Assembly: GCA_902627495.1 (NCBI GenBank)
Contig: CACOJS010000007.1
Location: 27,265-91,264, forward strand
Direction: 5' to 3'
Length of the DNA stretch: 64,000 nucleotides
DNA from: Hydrogenophilales bacterium
Lineage (GTDB): Bacteria; Pseudomonadota; Gammaproteobacteria; Burkholderiales; Eutrophovitaceae
Numbering within the stretch: position 1 is the first letter of the stretch; each line of letters opens with the position of its first letter. The notes beneath the pieces are model-generated. The model ran no database searches. It had not been told where the DNA came from and was given only the letters and a program-made list of their open reading frames with translations. Of the stretch, positions 38,391-48,580 are shown in pieces. The translations under genes and the position numbers were made by a program.

Positions 38391-39656
38391 TTAATTTTTT
38401 ACAACCCGGAAACCAGTCATTTGCCATCGATCTTGGGGATAAAAAAAGTTACGGTAACTTGGTCTAATATGTGATTTTGGAGTGAGGCAAGAGCCCCCCT
38501 TTAATACCATTTGGTTGATCATAAATTTTCCGTTGTATTCCCCTAAGGCTCCTTCTGGTGGCGAAAAGCCAGGATAGGGTAGGTAGCTACTGTTAGTCCA
38601 CTCCCATACATTTCCCATAAAATTAAAATCATTTTTATCTACAGATGGATGAAGTTTTTCAGTCTCTAAAAAATGGTTACCTGACCTAAATTTTTGGCAA
38701 ACCACCTCTAATTCTATCTCCGTTGGTAAACGATAACCAGCCCATCGAGCGTAGGCGTCAGCTTCGTAAAAGCTTAAGTGACATACTGGTTCAGCTAGAT
38801 TCAAACTTTTAACTCCGCCAAGTGTGAACTGAGACCAATTTTTGTCATCTTTTATCCAGTATAAAGGTGCTTGCCACTCATTATTGTTTTTTATATCCCA
38901 TCCATCCGACAGCCAAAGCATTGGATTTTGATAGCCGTTATCTTCGATAAAATCGACATAGTCTTTATTCGTAACAGTTCTGGAAGCTATCTCATATTTA
39001 TTCAGAAACACTCTATGGTTTGGGGTCTCGTTATCAAAAGCAAATAAGCTTTTATGCTCTGCTCCGGCCTCATATATACCACTGCCTATTTCAATCCACT
39101 CTTGAGGTCCCCTACTTAAAGTTTCATCATTTCTTGCGACATGGTAATTTGGTAGTAATGGGTTGTGCCAGAAAAGATGTTTTATGTCAGTTAGAAGTAA
39201 TTCTTGGTGCTGTTGCTCATGGTTGATCCCCAGAAGTACCCGTGTGGCGACTTCAGTATGAAGTTTTCTATTGCAACTCTTAAGTAATTTGATAACACCC
39301 TTGTTTATGTGATTTCTGTACGCGTAAACCGTCTCAAGGGAGGGTCTAGTGAGTAAACCTCTGTGTTTCCTGGTGTAGACAGTGCCAGCTGACTTATAGT
39401 AAGAATTAAACAAGTGGTTGAAGTTATCATTAAAGTCAAGATAGTTTTTACAAAAAGCTTTTAGGAGAAATTTTTCAAAAAACCAAGATGTATGTGCTAA
39501 GTGCCATTTTGCAGGGCTTGCAAAGGCGGCACTTTGAGCACAAGCATCTTCTGTAGTTAGGGTAATTGATAATTTGTTGGTCAATTCCCGAGTTGCAATG
39601 AAAGTTTTCGCTAATTGAGTTAAAATGGGGGTGGTGGATTGTTTTAAAAGAGTCAT
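38391..39656 (-). CDS. egtB: Hercynine oxygenase (ergothioneine sulfoxide synthase) EgtB
   Basis: Non-haem iron enzyme that joins a thiol donor to hercynine. The N-terminal DinB-like domain has the iron-binding set: an N-terminal histidine in KWHLAHTSWFFEKF and the HEQQHQELLLTD motif. The C-terminal formylglycine-generating-enzyme-like domain follows (VCHLSFYEADAYARWAGYRLPTE, NVWEWTNSSYLPYPGF, KGGSCLTP, RPSYRNFF). I chose ATG at 39656 (421 residues); a TTG two codons earlier is less likely. The gene is divergent from egtD. No egtC or gamma-glutamylcysteine ligase is near, so a cysteine-using enzyme type is possible but not shown. Confidence 0.93.
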   Translation of the reverse strand: MTLLKQSTTPILTQLAKTFIATRELTNKLSITLTTEDACAQSAAFASPAKWHLAHTSWFFEKFLLKAFCKNYLDFNDNFNHLFNSYYKSAGTVYTRKHRGLLTRPSLETVYAYRNHINKGVIKLLKSCNRKLHTEVATRVLLGINHEQQHQELLLTDIKHLFWHNPLLPNYHVARNDETLSRGPQEWIEIGSGIYEAGAEHKSLFAFDNETPNHRVFLNKYEIASRTVTNKDYVDFIEDNGYQNPMLWLSDGWDIKNNNEWQAPLYWIKDDKNWSQFTLGGVKSLNLAEPVCHLSFYEADAYARWAGYRLPTEIELEVVCQKFRSGNHFLETEKLHPSVDKNDFNFMGNVWEWTNSSYLPYPGFSPPEGALGEYNGKFMINQMVLKGGSCLTPKSHIRPSYRNFFYPQDRWQMTGFRVVKN

Positions 39657-39795
39657 AAGCAACTTAGTTTTAGATCAAACACCGAATCATAAAGCACGAT
39701 AATCATATTTTCTACTAATAAAAAAATTTGTAGGTCTTAGAAGTAGTAGTTATCAAGCACTAATGTAAATTGTAATCAAGCTATATGTTGTTTTT

Positions 39796-40776
39796 ATGGA
39801 TGATCATCCCTCTCGAAAAAATTTAAAAATAATAGTAAAACCGTCTCAAATACTCTCAGAACTTAACCAGATAAAAAAAGGTTTGAGAAATAAAACAAAA
39901 GAGATAGCACCAAAGTTTTTTTATGATGCTAAAGGCAGCGAGTTATTTAATAAAATATGTGAGACTGACGCATATTATCAAACCCGTACAGAAATGAGTC
40001 TGCTCCACCGGAGAGCTAACGATATTGGAGATCTTCTTGGTGATAACAGGATTATCCTAGAGCCGGGAGCAGGAAATATGCGAAAAGTAAGATCTTTGTT
40101 CAAGGCGGTTAAGCCAGAGAGATATTTAGGAATAGATATTTCAAAAAAGGAAGTTGTTAAATCAAGTCATGCTTTAGCTATAGATTTCCCCAAAATATTA
40201 ATCTTTGGAATTGTGGGAGATTTTTTGCTTATTGATAACGATGAACTTTCGGAGCTGATACCTGATGCGTGTAGTAGGTCCGTTTTTTTCCCAGGATCGA
40301 CCTTAGGTAACTTCTCCCCTGACCAAGCTCAAGAGTTTTTGACACAAACGGGCGTGTTTATTGGAAATGGAGGTATCGGTATTTTTGGTCTCGACCTAGT
40401 AAAATCACCCAAAATACTCAATATGGCTTATAACGATCCCGAAGGCTTTACTAGAGATTTTAATTTGAATTTATTGAGAAGACTCAATAAGGAATTTGGG
40501 GCTAACTTTGACTTAGGGGCTTTTAAGCACGAGGCTATTTATAGAGAGGATAAGGGTCGTATCGAGATGCATTTGGTAAGCTCTAAACGACAAGTTGCAA
40601 TATTAGGAGGGGAGGTTTTTGAATTTTATGAGGGAGAAAAAATTCACACGGAAAACTCTTACAAATACACAAAACAATCTTTCGAAAGCCTTGCCAGAAG
40701 TTGCAACTTTAGCCTTAAAGCCTTTTTCACTGATGATCGTGAATATTTTGGTATAGCGGTAGTAACCTTTCAATAA
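39796..40776 (+). CDS. egtD: L-histidine N-alpha-methyltransferase EgtD
   Basis: SAM-dependent enzyme that trimethylates histidine to hercynine, the first step to ergothioneine. Family blocks are APKFFYDAKGSELFNKICE, ETDAYYQTRTE, LEPGAGNMRKVRSLF (SAM binding), YLGIDISKKEV and FFPGSTLGNFSPDQA. The 326-residue length is typical. Divergent pairing with egtB across a 139-base spacer implies joint regulation and gives a minimal two-gene ergothioneine pathway. It is convergent with hslU, 25 bases apart. Confidence 0.95.
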   Translation: MDDHPSRKNLKIIVKPSQILSELNQIKKGLRNKTKEIAPKFFYDAKGSELFNKICETDAYYQTRTEMSLLHRRANDIGDLLGDNRIILEPGAGNMRKVRSLFKAVKPERYLGIDISKKEVVKSSHALAIDFPKILIFGIVGDFLLIDNDELSELIPDACSRSVFFPGSTLGNFSPDQAQEFLTQTGVFIGNGGIGIFGLDLVKSPKILNMAYNDPEGFTRDFNLNLLRRLNKEFGANFDLGAFKHEAIYREDKGRIEMHLVSSKRQVAILGGEVFEFYEGEKIHTENSYKYTKQSFESLARSCNFSLKAFFTDDREYFGIAVVTFQ

Positions 40777-40801
40777 GAGACCACCAAGAATTTCTGATAG
40801 A

Positions 40802-42139
40802 TTACAATACATAGCGAGCAAGGTCTTCGCTTTCAGACAGGTTCTTTAGCTTCTGGTCAACATAGTTTGAGTCAATAGTGATTGTTTCACCACTTTTGTT
40901 TGAAGCTTCAAATGATAATTCTTCCAAAAGTTTTTCCATAACGGTGTATAGTCGACGTGCCCCTATATTCTCGGTCTTTTCATTTACCTTCCACGCTGTT
41001 TCAGCAAGTTTGGTAATTCCATCGTCTTTGAAGTTCAAAACTAGACCTTCAGTTTGCATTAAAGCCTGATATTGTCGAGTTAAACAAGCGTCAGTAGCTG
41101 TAAGTATGGATTTGAAATCGGTAACGGACAAACTAGACAATTCAACTCTGATAGGCAGCCTCCCTTGCAATTCGGGGATTAGATCTGATGGTTTGGACAG
41201 ATGAAATGCCCCGCTGCCAATGAACAATATGTGGTCAGTTCTAACAACTCCGTATTTGGTAGTCACAGACGTACCTTCAACTAGGGGAAGTAAGTCTCTT
41301 TGTACGCCTTGCCGAGATACCTCCGGCCCGGTGACTTCCTGTCGATTTGCAATTTTGTCTATTTCATCTACAAAAACAATACCATTTTGCTCAGCATTTT
41401 TTAATGCCTGCATTTTTACCTCATCATTATTAATGAGCTTGGAAGCCTCCTCATCTATCAGTACTTTTAAAGCATCTTTGATTCTAAGTTTTCTAGTAGT
41501 TCGTCTACCTGTATTTCCAAGGTTTTGGAACATACCTTGAATTTGAGATGTAAGTTCTTCCATACCCGGGGGTGCTAAAATTTCCATGTGTGCACCCACC
41601 TGAGGAACATCCAATTCAATTTCTTTATCATCCAATTCACCTTCCCGAAGCTTCTTCCGAAATTTTTGCCGAGTGACTGATGTCTCCTTAGAATTTTCCG
41701 ATGCTTCTGGTGTCGTATTTCTAGGCGGTGGTATGAGTAAATCTAAAATCTTTTCTTCAGCAGCATCCTGTGCTCTATGTTGAACTTTCCGAGTTTCCAT
41801 TTCTTTGGTATCTTTAACGGCTACCTCTACTAAATCTCGGATAATACTCTCGACATCTTTTCCAACATACCCGACTTCCGTGAATTTGGTCGCTTCTACT
41901 TTTATAAATGGGGCGTTTGAAAGACGGGCTAGCCGTCGGGCAATTTCAGTTTTCCCCACACCTGTGGGCCCTATCATAAGTATGTTTTTTGGAGTTATTT
42001 CCTGAGACAGTGGACCAATAATTTGTTGACGTCTCCACCTATTTCGCAATGCGATGGCCACAGCCTTTTTTGCGGCTTCTTGCCCTACTATATGTTTATT
42101 AAGTTCGTGTACTATCTCTTGTGGAGTCATCGATGACAT
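40802..42139 (-). CDS. hslU: ATP-dependent protease ATPase subunit HslU (ClpY)
   Basis: AAA+ unfoldase of the HslUV protease. Family start [20 protein letters not shown] fixes ATG at 42139, four codons inside the longest open frame. Walker A is [12 protein letters not shown] and Walker B is [12 protein letters not shown]. The I domain covers about residues 110-245. The C-terminal tail ends DLARYVL, matching the conserved tail that inserts into HslV. The length of 445 is standard. It lies 75 bases downstream of hslV on the same strand. Confidence 0.97.
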   Translation of the reverse strand: MSSMTPQEIVHELNKHIVGQEAAKKAVAIALRNRWRRQQIIGPLSQEITPKNILMIGPTGVGKTEIARRLARLSNAPFIKVEATKFTEVGYVGKDVESIIRDLVEVAVKDTKEMETRKVQHRAQDAAEEKILDLLIPPPRNTTPEASENSKETSVTRQKFRKKLREGELDDKEIELDVPQVGAHMEILAPPGMEELTSQIQGMFQNLGNTGRRTTRKLRIKDALKVLIDEEASKLINNDEVKMQALKNAEQNGIVFVDEIDKIANRQEVTGPEVSRQGVQRDLLPLVEGTSVTTKYGVVRTDHILFIGSGAFHLSKPSDLIPELQGRLPIRVELSSLSVTDFKSILTATDACLTRQYQALMQTEGLVLNFKDDGITKLAETAWKVNEKTENIGARRLYTVMEKLLEELSFEASNKSGETITIDSNYVDQKLKNLSESEDLARYVL

Positions 42140-42214
42140 AGTTTGCACCATTAGGTCTTGGTTTAGGGAGTTAATTGGATTAGAAACTTCCTTAAAAGTT
42201 TTTATAAAAGACGA

Positions 42215-42760
42215 CTATTCGTTTAGTGTTTCAATAGTATGATTTTGGTTGGTATAAATACAAATGTCCCCTGCTATTTTTAACGATTTACTAACTATTT
42301 CTTTGGGTGTAAAACTAGAGTTTTCCAGGAGGGCCTCAGCAGCAGCTTGTGCATATGAACCCCCACTACCTATCGCAATTAGCCCATTCTCCGGCTCCAC
42401 AACATCTCCGTTACCAGAAAGTATTAGAGAGGTTGAGCAATCAGCTATAGCCAACATGGCCTCGAGTCTTCGAAGCACTCGGTCTGTACGCCAATCCTTT
42501 GCCATTTCTACAGCGGATCTCAGGAGGTTCCCGGAGTGTTTCTCAAGTTTACCCTCGAATCGCTCAAAAAGCGTAAATGCATCTGCTGTAGCCCCAGCAA
42601 AACCTGCTAGAATTTTACCTCCATAGATAGTTCGTACTTTTTTTGCTGATGCCTTTATAACCACATTGCCTAATGTCACCTGTCCGTCGCCACCAATTGC
42701 CACTTTGTCTCCCCTACGAACGGAAAGAATAGTTGTGCCATGAAAATTTTGCGTAACCAT
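42215..42760 (-). CDS. hslV: ATP-dependent protease proteolytic subunit HslV (ClpQ)
   Basis: Threonine protease of the HslUV complex. The propeptide MVTQNFHG precedes the catalytic [19 protein letters not shown], so processing after Gly8 would expose the active threonine. [23 protein letters not shown] and [17 protein letters not shown] are typical. The 181-residue length agrees with proteobacterial HslV. The 138-base spacer upstream (42761-42898) toward xerC probably carries the hslVU promoter, often heat-shock controlled, but no clear sigma-32 site could be assigned. Confidence 0.97.
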   Translation of the reverse strand: MVTQNFHGTTILSVRRGDKVAIGGDGQVTLGNVVIKASAKKVRTIYGGKILAGFAGATADAFTLFERFEGKLEKHSGNLLRSAVEMAKDWRTDRVLRRLEAMLAIADCSTSLILSGNGDVVEPENGLIAIGSGGSYAQAAAEALLENSSFTPKEIVSKSLKIAGDICIYTNQNHTIETLNE

Positions 42761-42898
42761 AACTTTTTTCTACTTTGAATAATGAAGGAATAAGTTTGAT
42801 ATTGATTAAGTTAGTTAGTTTTTTTAATATTGAGAGAATACACCACCAAACTTTTCCTTTTCAATGAATTTTTATTCCAACGCCAAACAGTACATTCT

Positions 42899-43825
42899 TT
42901 ATTTGTCATTCTCTGATAATTTGGACTTACTGCTTTTAGCTCTTGGGTGTGATGTGTCGTAAACCCTAGCAAGGTGATCCCAATCAAGATGGGAATAAAT
43001 TTGCGTAGATTTGATGCTCGAATGTCCTAAAAGTTCCTGAACTGCTCGCAGATCCCCACTCGACTGTAAAATATGGCTGGCGAATGAGTGCCGAAGAACA
43101 TGGGGTGTAACTGGGATATCGATTAACTTTTCCTTCGCCAATTTAGATAATCTTCTTTGCACCGTACGTTGGCTAATTTGTTTTCTATGGCTACTGAAAA
43201 ATAGGAAACCACTATCAGTTCCCCTCAATTTTTTTCTAACATTTAGCCATTCTTCTATAGCAGACATGGCTTTCTGCCCCACGGGGACGATACGAGTTTT
43301 ACCTCCTTTTCCTAGAATCCTAATAGTTTGATTATGACAATTTAAATCTATTATCTTGCTATTCACTAGTTCAGTTACTCTTAACCCCGAAGAGTACATT
43401 AATTCAAACATCGCTTGATCTCTTATTCCGAGGGCGTCGGAGGGTGTATCGCTTACTAATGCGACTGCTTGGTCAACAGATAGAGCCGATGGAAGCTTTT
43501 TGGCACCTCTTGGTACTTTGATGCCTAGACAAGGGTTTTTTCCATCAGGGCAAGCGTGAGAAAAAAATCCCCGCCAGGATGAAAGATGCCTTGCGATAGA
43601 ACTGCTGGATAGACCTTTACTCGATAGTTCTTGAACATAAATTCGTATGTCATCCATTTTGATATCGTGGGCACTTTTATCAGGATCAAGCTTATCCAAA
43701 AATGATAGGTCACGCTTATAACTTTTAAGGGTATGGTTAGACAGCCCACGATTATATTTTAAGCTATCCAAGAAAGCTTTGATCTCTAAATTTAAAGGTT
43801 TTTTATCTTTCAATTTAGGCGCCAA
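42899..43825 (-). CDS. xerC: Tyrosine recombinase XerC
   Basis: Resolves chromosome dimers at dif together with XerD. The N-terminal SAM-like DNA-binding domain starts near FLDSLKYNRGLSNHTLKSYKRDL. Catalytic residues are visible: Arg in SSGLRVTELVN, Lys in GKGGKTRIVPV, His-Leu-Arg in VLRHSFASH, His in LLGHSSIKSTQ and the nucleophilic tyrosine in IYSHLD. Length and context (DUF484-xerC) match XerC rather than a phage integrase. It overlaps the DUF484 gene by 16 bases. Confidence 0.95.
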   Translation of the reverse strand: MAPKLKDKKPLNLEIKAFLDSLKYNRGLSNHTLKSYKRDLSFLDKLDPDKSAHDIKMDDIRIYVQELSSKGLSSSSIARHLSSWRGFFSHACPDGKNPCLGIKVPRGAKKLPSALSVDQAVALVSDTPSDALGIRDQAMFELMYSSGLRVTELVNSKIIDLNCHNQTIRILGKGGKTRIVPVGQKAMSAIEEWLNVRKKLRGTDSGFLFFSSHRKQISQRTVQRRLSKLAKEKLIDIPVTPHVLRHSFASHILQSSGDLRAVQELLGHSSIKSTQIYSHLDWDHLARVYDTSHPRAKSSKSKLSENDK

Positions 43826-44475
43826 ATATTGTGAGCCAGCAATTCTACCAGCCTTTGCAAATAAACAGTATCCTTGTTTCTGGTGTAATGGTTTTTATCT
43901 GAGTTAAATAGTATAAGGATACCAATAGTTTTGGTGGTCCTGATTGGGCAATAAGCATAGGAACCGCCGCCTGGCTCAAATTCAAAAGAACTAGCAATTT
44001 GCTTAGATAGTATTTGCGAAAAATTGGGTCCAGAAAGTTCCTCCGCAAATGATAGCAAGCTCGGATCATATGAGACCCATTTTTTGGGAATTTTTTTACC
44101 AATATTCCAAAGCCGTAAAGCTGAATCTTGAACCTTGAACTCTGTAGTTAGTTTTGAATGGAATTTCATGATCAAATTTTCGAGATCTACAGCATTAATT
44201 AAATCGATGGTTATGTGGTGAATTTGGTCAGCAAGCTTATCGTTTTGTTCCGCTATTTCAAGTAAATATTCGAGGGATGTTTCTAATTTATTTTTGTCTT
44301 GTTGAATTTTTTTTAGTTGCTTATTTTTAATTGGAATCACATTGGTTTTCTGGGCAGATTTAATTTCAAGATACTTTGCTAAGTCGGGATATTTAACGAA
44401 GAAGTCTGGATTTTTTCGCAGGTAGGTCGCAACTTCCTCAGGCCTGAGAACCTCCGATCCCTCGGGTTTACTCAT
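43810..44475 (-). CDS. DUF484 family protein (GAF-like), xerC-linked
   Basis: A 221-residue soluble protein of the DUF484 family, whose genes commonly lie between dapF and xerC. The N-terminal family motif EVATYLRKNPDFFVKYPDL is clear. A coiled-coil-prone charged stretch (about residues 50-90) and a GAF-like C-terminal domain follow. No catalytic role is known; the conserved link to dapF and xerC is the main clue. It overlaps dapF by four bases upstream and xerC by 16 bases downstream. Confidence 0.93.
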   Translation of the reverse strand: MSKPEGSEVLRPEEVATYLRKNPDFFVKYPDLAKYLEIKSAQKTNVIPIKNKQLKKIQQDKNKLETSLEYLLEIAEQNDKLADQIHHITIDLINAVDLENLIMKFHSKLTTEFKVQDSALRLWNIGKKIPKKWVSYDPSLLSFAEELSGPNFSQILSKQIASSFEFEPGGGSYAYCPIRTTKTIGILILFNSDKNHYTRNKDTVYLQRLVELLAHNIWRLN

Positions 44476-45305
44476 ATTACAATCTCGCCTTCAAAAACTT
44501 GCCTTGCCGGCCCAGTTAATACTAGGTTGTTATTGACACCCTCCCACTCAACAGTCAGCTCTCCCCCTCTGGTTGTAACTTTAACAGGACTTTTAACAAT
44601 TCCCCATGAAATAGCGATCGATGCTGCAGCACACGCTCCCGACCCGCAAGAAAGAGTTTCTCCAGCTCCGCGTTCCCAAACCCTTACTGAAATGTGATTG
44701 TTCCCTAGTTTTTCCAGATAACCCGCATTACACCCATCAGGAAAAAAAGGGTGCTCTTCAATTTTAGGGCCCTGAGTCGTAACGGGTGCTTTTGCGACAC
44801 TTTTCACTAATTGCACAGCATGTGGATTCCCCATTGACACCGCCCCAACCTCAACTGTCCCACTACCCAGGTTCAATTCATATCGAGATTTTTGGATTTC
44901 AGTTTTAATAGGTATTTTGGAGGGCAAAAAGTTTGGAACTCCCATGTCTACTTTTATTTGATCGGATTTGGCTTGAGCAATTTGCATTATACTATTTCGC
45001 GTCTCAACCAATATTTTATTTTTGCTGGAAAGAGATTGGTTTTGAATAAAGAGGAATAAACATCTAGCTCCATTGCCACATTGTGATACCTCATTTCCGT
45101 CAGAGTTATATATGCGATAGAAAAAATCAATATCCGGGCTTTTTGGGTGCTCCAAAAGTAGTAATTGATCGAACCCAATACCTCTTTTTCTGTTACTAAG
45201 ATGGGAAATTTGTTTTCTGTTTAACTCGATTTTTTGGCGGACTCCGTCAAGAACCACAAAATCATTACCTGCACCGTCCATCTTAGTAAATTTAATTTTT
45301 TTCAT
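44472..45305 (-). CDS. dapF: Diaminopimelate epimerase
   Basis: Interconverts LL- and meso-diaminopimelate for lysine and peptidoglycan. The two active-site cysteines are visible in SQCGNGARCLF and LSCGSGACAAA. The N-terminus KIKFTKMDGAGNDFVVLDG and the GNPHAVQ and ERGAGET motifs confirm the family. The length of 277 is typical. It is the first gene of a dapF-DUF484-xerC operon. The 259-base spacer upstream contains no gene, but does hold a 7-bp perfect hairpin. Confidence 0.97.
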   Translation of the reverse strand: MKKIKFTKMDGAGNDFVVLDGVRQKIELNRKQISHLSNRKRGIGFDQLLLLEHPKSPDIDFFYRIYNSDGNEVSQCGNGARCLFLFIQNQSLSSKNKILVETRNSIMQIAQAKSDQIKVDMGVPNFLPSKIPIKTEIQKSRYELNLGSGTVEVGAVSMGNPHAVQLVKSVAKAPVTTQGPKIEEHPFFPDGCNAGYLEKLGNNHISVRVWERGAGETLSCGSGACAAASIAISWGIVKSPVKVTTRGGELTVEWEGVNNNLVLTGPARQVFEGEIVI

Positions 45306-45461
45306 TGAGGCATCACTATTTGAAAATTATTCAGTCGAGGGCATTCTATTTTACCGTCCGTACTAAGTCGTATGTTCAAATGGATTTTGAATAACATATT
45401 AGATGATGGTAAATTGATTAAATCAAAGAATGTGCCCTCAGTCCCTTATATCGATAATAAC

Positions 45462-45480
45462 ATAGCCCTTACTGGGCTAT
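45462..45480 (-). terminator. Hairpin in the lpxL-dapF spacer, possible terminator
   Basis: ATAGCCC and GGGCTAT form a perfect 7-bp stem with a five-base loop in the 259-base spacer between the lpxL pair and dapF. Read on the minus strand it lies about 85 bases after the second acyltransferase stop and is followed by GTTATTAT. That tail is only moderately T-rich, so factor-independent termination is possible but not assured. Confidence 0.4.
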
Positions 45481-45564
45481 ACTTCTTCATGTGTTTTTTT
45501 TGACACCGACAATCAAACTAGTCCAAGTGCCAATACTTTATTCTTGAAAGTAAATCTCGCAAGG

Positions 45565-46437
45565 TTAGTAAAACGGTGGTTCGCCGTCTGGCCTAGTTTT
45601 AAACCTCTTGTGCACCCAGTAATATTCATCCAAAGAGCCCTCAACCTGTTCCTCTACAAATCTGTTGATTCTCTCGACATCAGAGCGTATGTTGTCAGAT
45701 GGAAACTTTTTCCAAGCTGGCAGGAAGGTAACCCTGTAGCCAAACTCACCCTCTTTCTTTTTGATAACAACTGGAACGACTGTTGCTTTTGCAATATTCG
45801 CAATTCGGGGAGGGGCGGTTGTTGTGGCACAATTTACTCCAAAGAAGGGAACAAAAATAGAATCTTGTGGGCCAAAATCCATGTCAGGCAATAAAAACAG
45901 TGGGACGCGAGCTTTAAGTGTTCTGATCACACCTTTCATACTGTCTTGCCGAGAAAATAATTTAGGTTGACTAAAGCGCCCCCTTTTTTTTCTCAAAAAT
46001 TCATCAAAAACTTTATTTTTCTGGTGACTGTAGATTACCACTGCGTCTTTTTTCATAGAAATTCGAATACCAAGGATTTCTACAGCGACAAAGTGAGGTG
46101 CAAGTACAATTACGGGGCTATTCTCATCCGCCTTCTCAAAATTTTCCCAGCCCTCTATTTCAGCTAACTCACTTAGTTTTTTTCTTGAACCCCACCAAGC
46201 TATGCTGGTATTAGCCAAGGCATATCCCAAGGAACAGAAGTGTTTACTGACTAACCTGTCAATTGCTTTCTTCGGAAGATCTGGAAAGCAGGCTGAGAGG
46301 TTCTTCTGAACGACACGTTTGCGTTCAAGAGCAAGGTTACGGAGCGTGAATCCCAGTAGTTTACCTGTTATGCTTAATAATGCCGGAGGAAAAAAATGCA
46401 TTAACCAAAAGACGAACAGTAGAAGGCGTGTGATCAT
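45565..46437 (-). CDS. LpxL/HtrB-family lipid A acyltransferase (second of two)
   Basis: Inner-membrane acyltransferase that adds a secondary acyl chain to Kdo2-lipid IVA. ATG at 46437 starts a membrane anchor (LLLFVFWLMHFFPPALL). The longest open frame begins 19 codons earlier, inside the upstream paralogue, and adds no family-like sequence. The catalytic HxxxxE motif is HFVAVE. Other conserved elements are LPDMDFGPQDSIFVPFFG and the C-terminal YYWVHKRFKTRP. The 290-residue length fits. It is the second gene of a tandem pair, 26 bases after its paralogue. Which acyl position each adds (LpxL or LpxM type) cannot be decided here. Confidence 0.9.
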   Translation of the reverse strand: MITRLLLFVFWLMHFFPPALLSITGKLLGFTLRNLALERKRVVQKNLSACFPDLPKKAIDRLVSKHFCSLGYALANTSIAWWGSRKKLSELAEIEGWENFEKADENSPVIVLAPHFVAVEILGIRISMKKDAVVIYSHQKNKVFDEFLRKKRGRFSQPKLFSRQDSMKGVIRTLKARVPLFLLPDMDFGPQDSIFVPFFGVNCATTTAPPRIANIAKATVVPVVIKKKEGEFGYRVTFLPAWKKFPSDNIRSDVERINRFVEEQVEGSLDEYYWVHKRFKTRPDGEPPFY

Positions 46438-46463
46438 ATTCGGATGCCTAAAGCCTCCATTTT

Positions 46464-47300
46464 CTATGGTCCCTTGTGGCGATTGTAGGCCCAAAGGTAC
46501 TGATTAGGATGTTTTTGAATAATTCTCTCAAGTTTTTGGTTTAGAGCAAGAGCATTAAAATTTTCTCTTTCCTCTTTTTTCAGAGGTTCGAAAAAAAGGT
46601 CAAATCCTATACGGTTAGAATTTCTTACACAGTAGGTAAACATCACGTCAGCTTGCGTCCTTTGAGAAAGTGCATGCACTAAGGTCATAGTATACGCCGG
46701 ACGACCAAAAAAGCTAACCCACTCGCCCTCTCCTTCTTTTGGTACTTGATCAGGAAGAATTCCTATAGCTTCTCCTTTTTTAAGAGCTTTGTATAATTGC
46801 CGAACCCCCCTTAAGTTAGCTGGAGCCACAGATTCATTATGATTGGTTCTTCCATCGAACATCGGCCTTGCAAGGTAGCTTTTTTTATGAGGACGGTACA
46901 TAGATGTAATTGGAATGTATCTTCCTAAGTATTTGGGTATTATTTCGAAAGGCCCAAGGTGTGGAGTGATAAAAATAATTCCCCTTTTTTTTGTCAAAAC
47001 TTTTTTAAGTTCAGATTCCCCTGAGATACTAAGAATATATGACAAGACTTCTGTTTTAGGTCTAAACCATATAAATGGTAATTCAAAAATAGCCTTTCCA
47101 GTCTCGCTGACATTTGATTTCAGTATTTTTTTTAGAGACACTTGGTTACTGCAGACATTGCTCTCGGTAAGGTTTTGTGTAATTTGCTTCGAGTATTTTG
47201 ATGAAACTATAAAGGCTACCCAACTTATTGAAATCCCCAGAAAATGGAGCCAGCCCAGCGGTAAGTTTGCCAATAGTCTAAGAGTCAGCTTCAGTGTCAT
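46464..47300 (-). CDS. LpxL/HtrB-family lipid A acyltransferase (first of two)
   Basis: A paralogue of the following gene, 278 residues. The N-terminal membrane helix (LGISISWVAFIVS) is followed by the catalytic HLGPFE motif, the PDQVPKEGEG site and the C-terminal QYLWAYNRHKGP typical of the family. Tandem lpxL-like genes divergent from metK are a common betaproteobacterial arrangement. The two paralogues differ clearly in sequence, so they probably add different secondary acyl chains. The 71-base spacer to metK contains the divergent promoters. Confidence 0.9.
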   Translation of the reverse strand: MTLKLTLRLLANLPLGWLHFLGISISWVAFIVSSKYSKQITQNLTESNVCSNQVSLKKILKSNVSETGKAIFELPFIWFRPKTEVLSYILSISGESELKKVLTKKRGIIFITPHLGPFEIIPKYLGRYIPITSMYRPHKKSYLARPMFDGRTNHNESVAPANLRGVRQLYKALKKGEAIGILPDQVPKEGEGEWVSFFGRPAYTMTLVHALSQRTQADVMFTYCVRNSNRIGFDLFFEPLKKEERENFNALALNQKLERIIQKHPNQYLWAYNRHKGP

Positions 47301-47371
47301 GACATATTGTAGAATATTACAACTTGTCTTTGTGTTATAATCTTACGAAAATCTCTAATTTTATTAATCCA

Positions 47372-48535
47372 ATGTCAGAATATTTATTTACATCTGAATC
47401 AGTATCCGAGGGGCACCCCGATAAAGTTGCCGATCAAATTTCCGACGCTGTACTTGACGCAGCCATCGCGGGTGATAAGTATTCGAGGGTGGCAGCCGAG
47501 ACGTTAGTTAATACAGGTTTGGTAGTGATGGCCGGTGAAATAACCACAAACGCGTCTATCGATTTTCAACAGGTTGCAAGAGATACCATTAAGCAAATTG
47601 GATACAACGATACATCGTTTGGAATAGATTTCAAGGGATGTGCCGTTTTGGTAGCCTATGACAAACAGAGTCCTGATATAAAAATGGGAGTTGATAGTGC
47701 CCATGATGACCCTTTGAATCAAGGAGCTGGTGACCAAGGGCTTATGTTCGGATACGCTTGCAATGAGACTGAGACCTTCATGCCGCTACCAATTCATCTG
47801 TCTCACCGATTAGTTCAAAGACAGTCAGAATTAAGGAAAGATGGCAGATTGCCTTGGTTGAGGCCAGATGCAAAATCTCAAGTTACGGTTCTATATTCGG
47901 ATGGCATTCCGGCAAGTATAGATACCGTCGTTCTGTCTACCCAGCATGCTGAGGACGTTAGTCAAGAAAATATTAAAGAGGCCGTTATTGAGGAAATTAT
48001 TAAACCTGTTATTCCTACCGATCTCATAAAAGGTAAAGTCAAATTTCTTGTAAATCCCACTGGAAGGTTTGTGGTTGGTGGACCCCAGGGCGATTGTGGA
48101 TTAACTGGTAGAAAGATAATAGTGGATACCTATGGTGGTGCTTCAAGGCATGGGGGGGGTGCTTTCTCCGGTAAAGATCCCTCCAAGGTTGATAGGTCGG
48201 CAGCTTATGCAGCAAGATATGTCGCAAAGAATGTGGTGGCCGCTGGGCTAGCCGGAAAATGTGAAGTTCAGCTTTCCTATGCGATTGGAGTTGCGGAACC
48301 AACAAGTGTAAGCGTTTCTACCTTTGGAACAGCGGTTGTAGAGGACTCAGTAATTTCAGCACTTATCAGGGAAAACTTTGATCTTCGACCCAAGGGTATT
48401 GTGGAAATGCTTGATTTACTTAGACCCATTTATCAAAACACTGCTGCTTATGGGCATTTTGGTCGCGATGAACCGAGCTTTTCTTGGGAATCGTTGGACA
48501 AGGTCGAAGTATTGAAGTCGTGTACCGGAACTTAA
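47372..48535 (+). CDS. metK: S-adenosylmethionine synthetase MetK
   Basis: Makes SAM from methionine and ATP. The ATG at 47372 gives the family N-terminus [20 protein letters not shown]. An in-frame ATG or TTG further upstream would add unrelated residues. The motifs [15 protein letters not shown] and the P-loop-like [19 protein letters not shown] are complete, and 387 residues is the standard length. A run of eight G within the second motif stays in frame. It is followed by ahcY, so two steps of the activated methyl cycle are adjacent. Confidence 0.97.
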   Translation: MSEYLFTSESVSEGHPDKVADQISDAVLDAAIAGDKYSRVAAETLVNTGLVVMAGEITTNASIDFQQVARDTIKQIGYNDTSFGIDFKGCAVLVAYDKQSPDIKMGVDSAHDDPLNQGAGDQGLMFGYACNETETFMPLPIHLSHRLVQRQSELRKDGRLPWLRPDAKSQVTVLYSDGIPASIDTVVLSTQHAEDVSQENIKEAVIEEIIKPVIPTDLIKGKVKFLVNPTGRFVVGGPQGDCGLTGRKIIVDTYGGASRHGGGAFSGKDPSKVDRSAAYAARYVAKNVVAAGLAGKCEVQLSYAIGVAEPTSVSVSTFGTAVVEDSVISALIRENFDLRPKGIVEMLDLLRPIYQNTAAYGHFGRDEPSFSWESLDKVEVLKSCTGT

Positions 48536-48580
48536 TTGGGAAGTTTGGTCTCAGTGGTGGGTGAGTCATGATGTTTGCGG

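Noticed and set aside
42899..43825. Phage or integron integrase at the tyrosine recombinase gene
   Set aside because: Length, context beside DUF484 and dapF, and absence of phage genes or attachment repeats point to housekeeping XerC.
46915..47340. 141-codon plus-strand frame opposite the first acyltransferase
   Set aside because: Antisense to a conserved LpxL-type gene and overlaps the metK promoter region; judged spurious.
48151..48158. G8 homopolymer in metK as a possible frameshift site
   Set aside because: The frame continues intact through the run and encodes the conserved glycine-rich motif.
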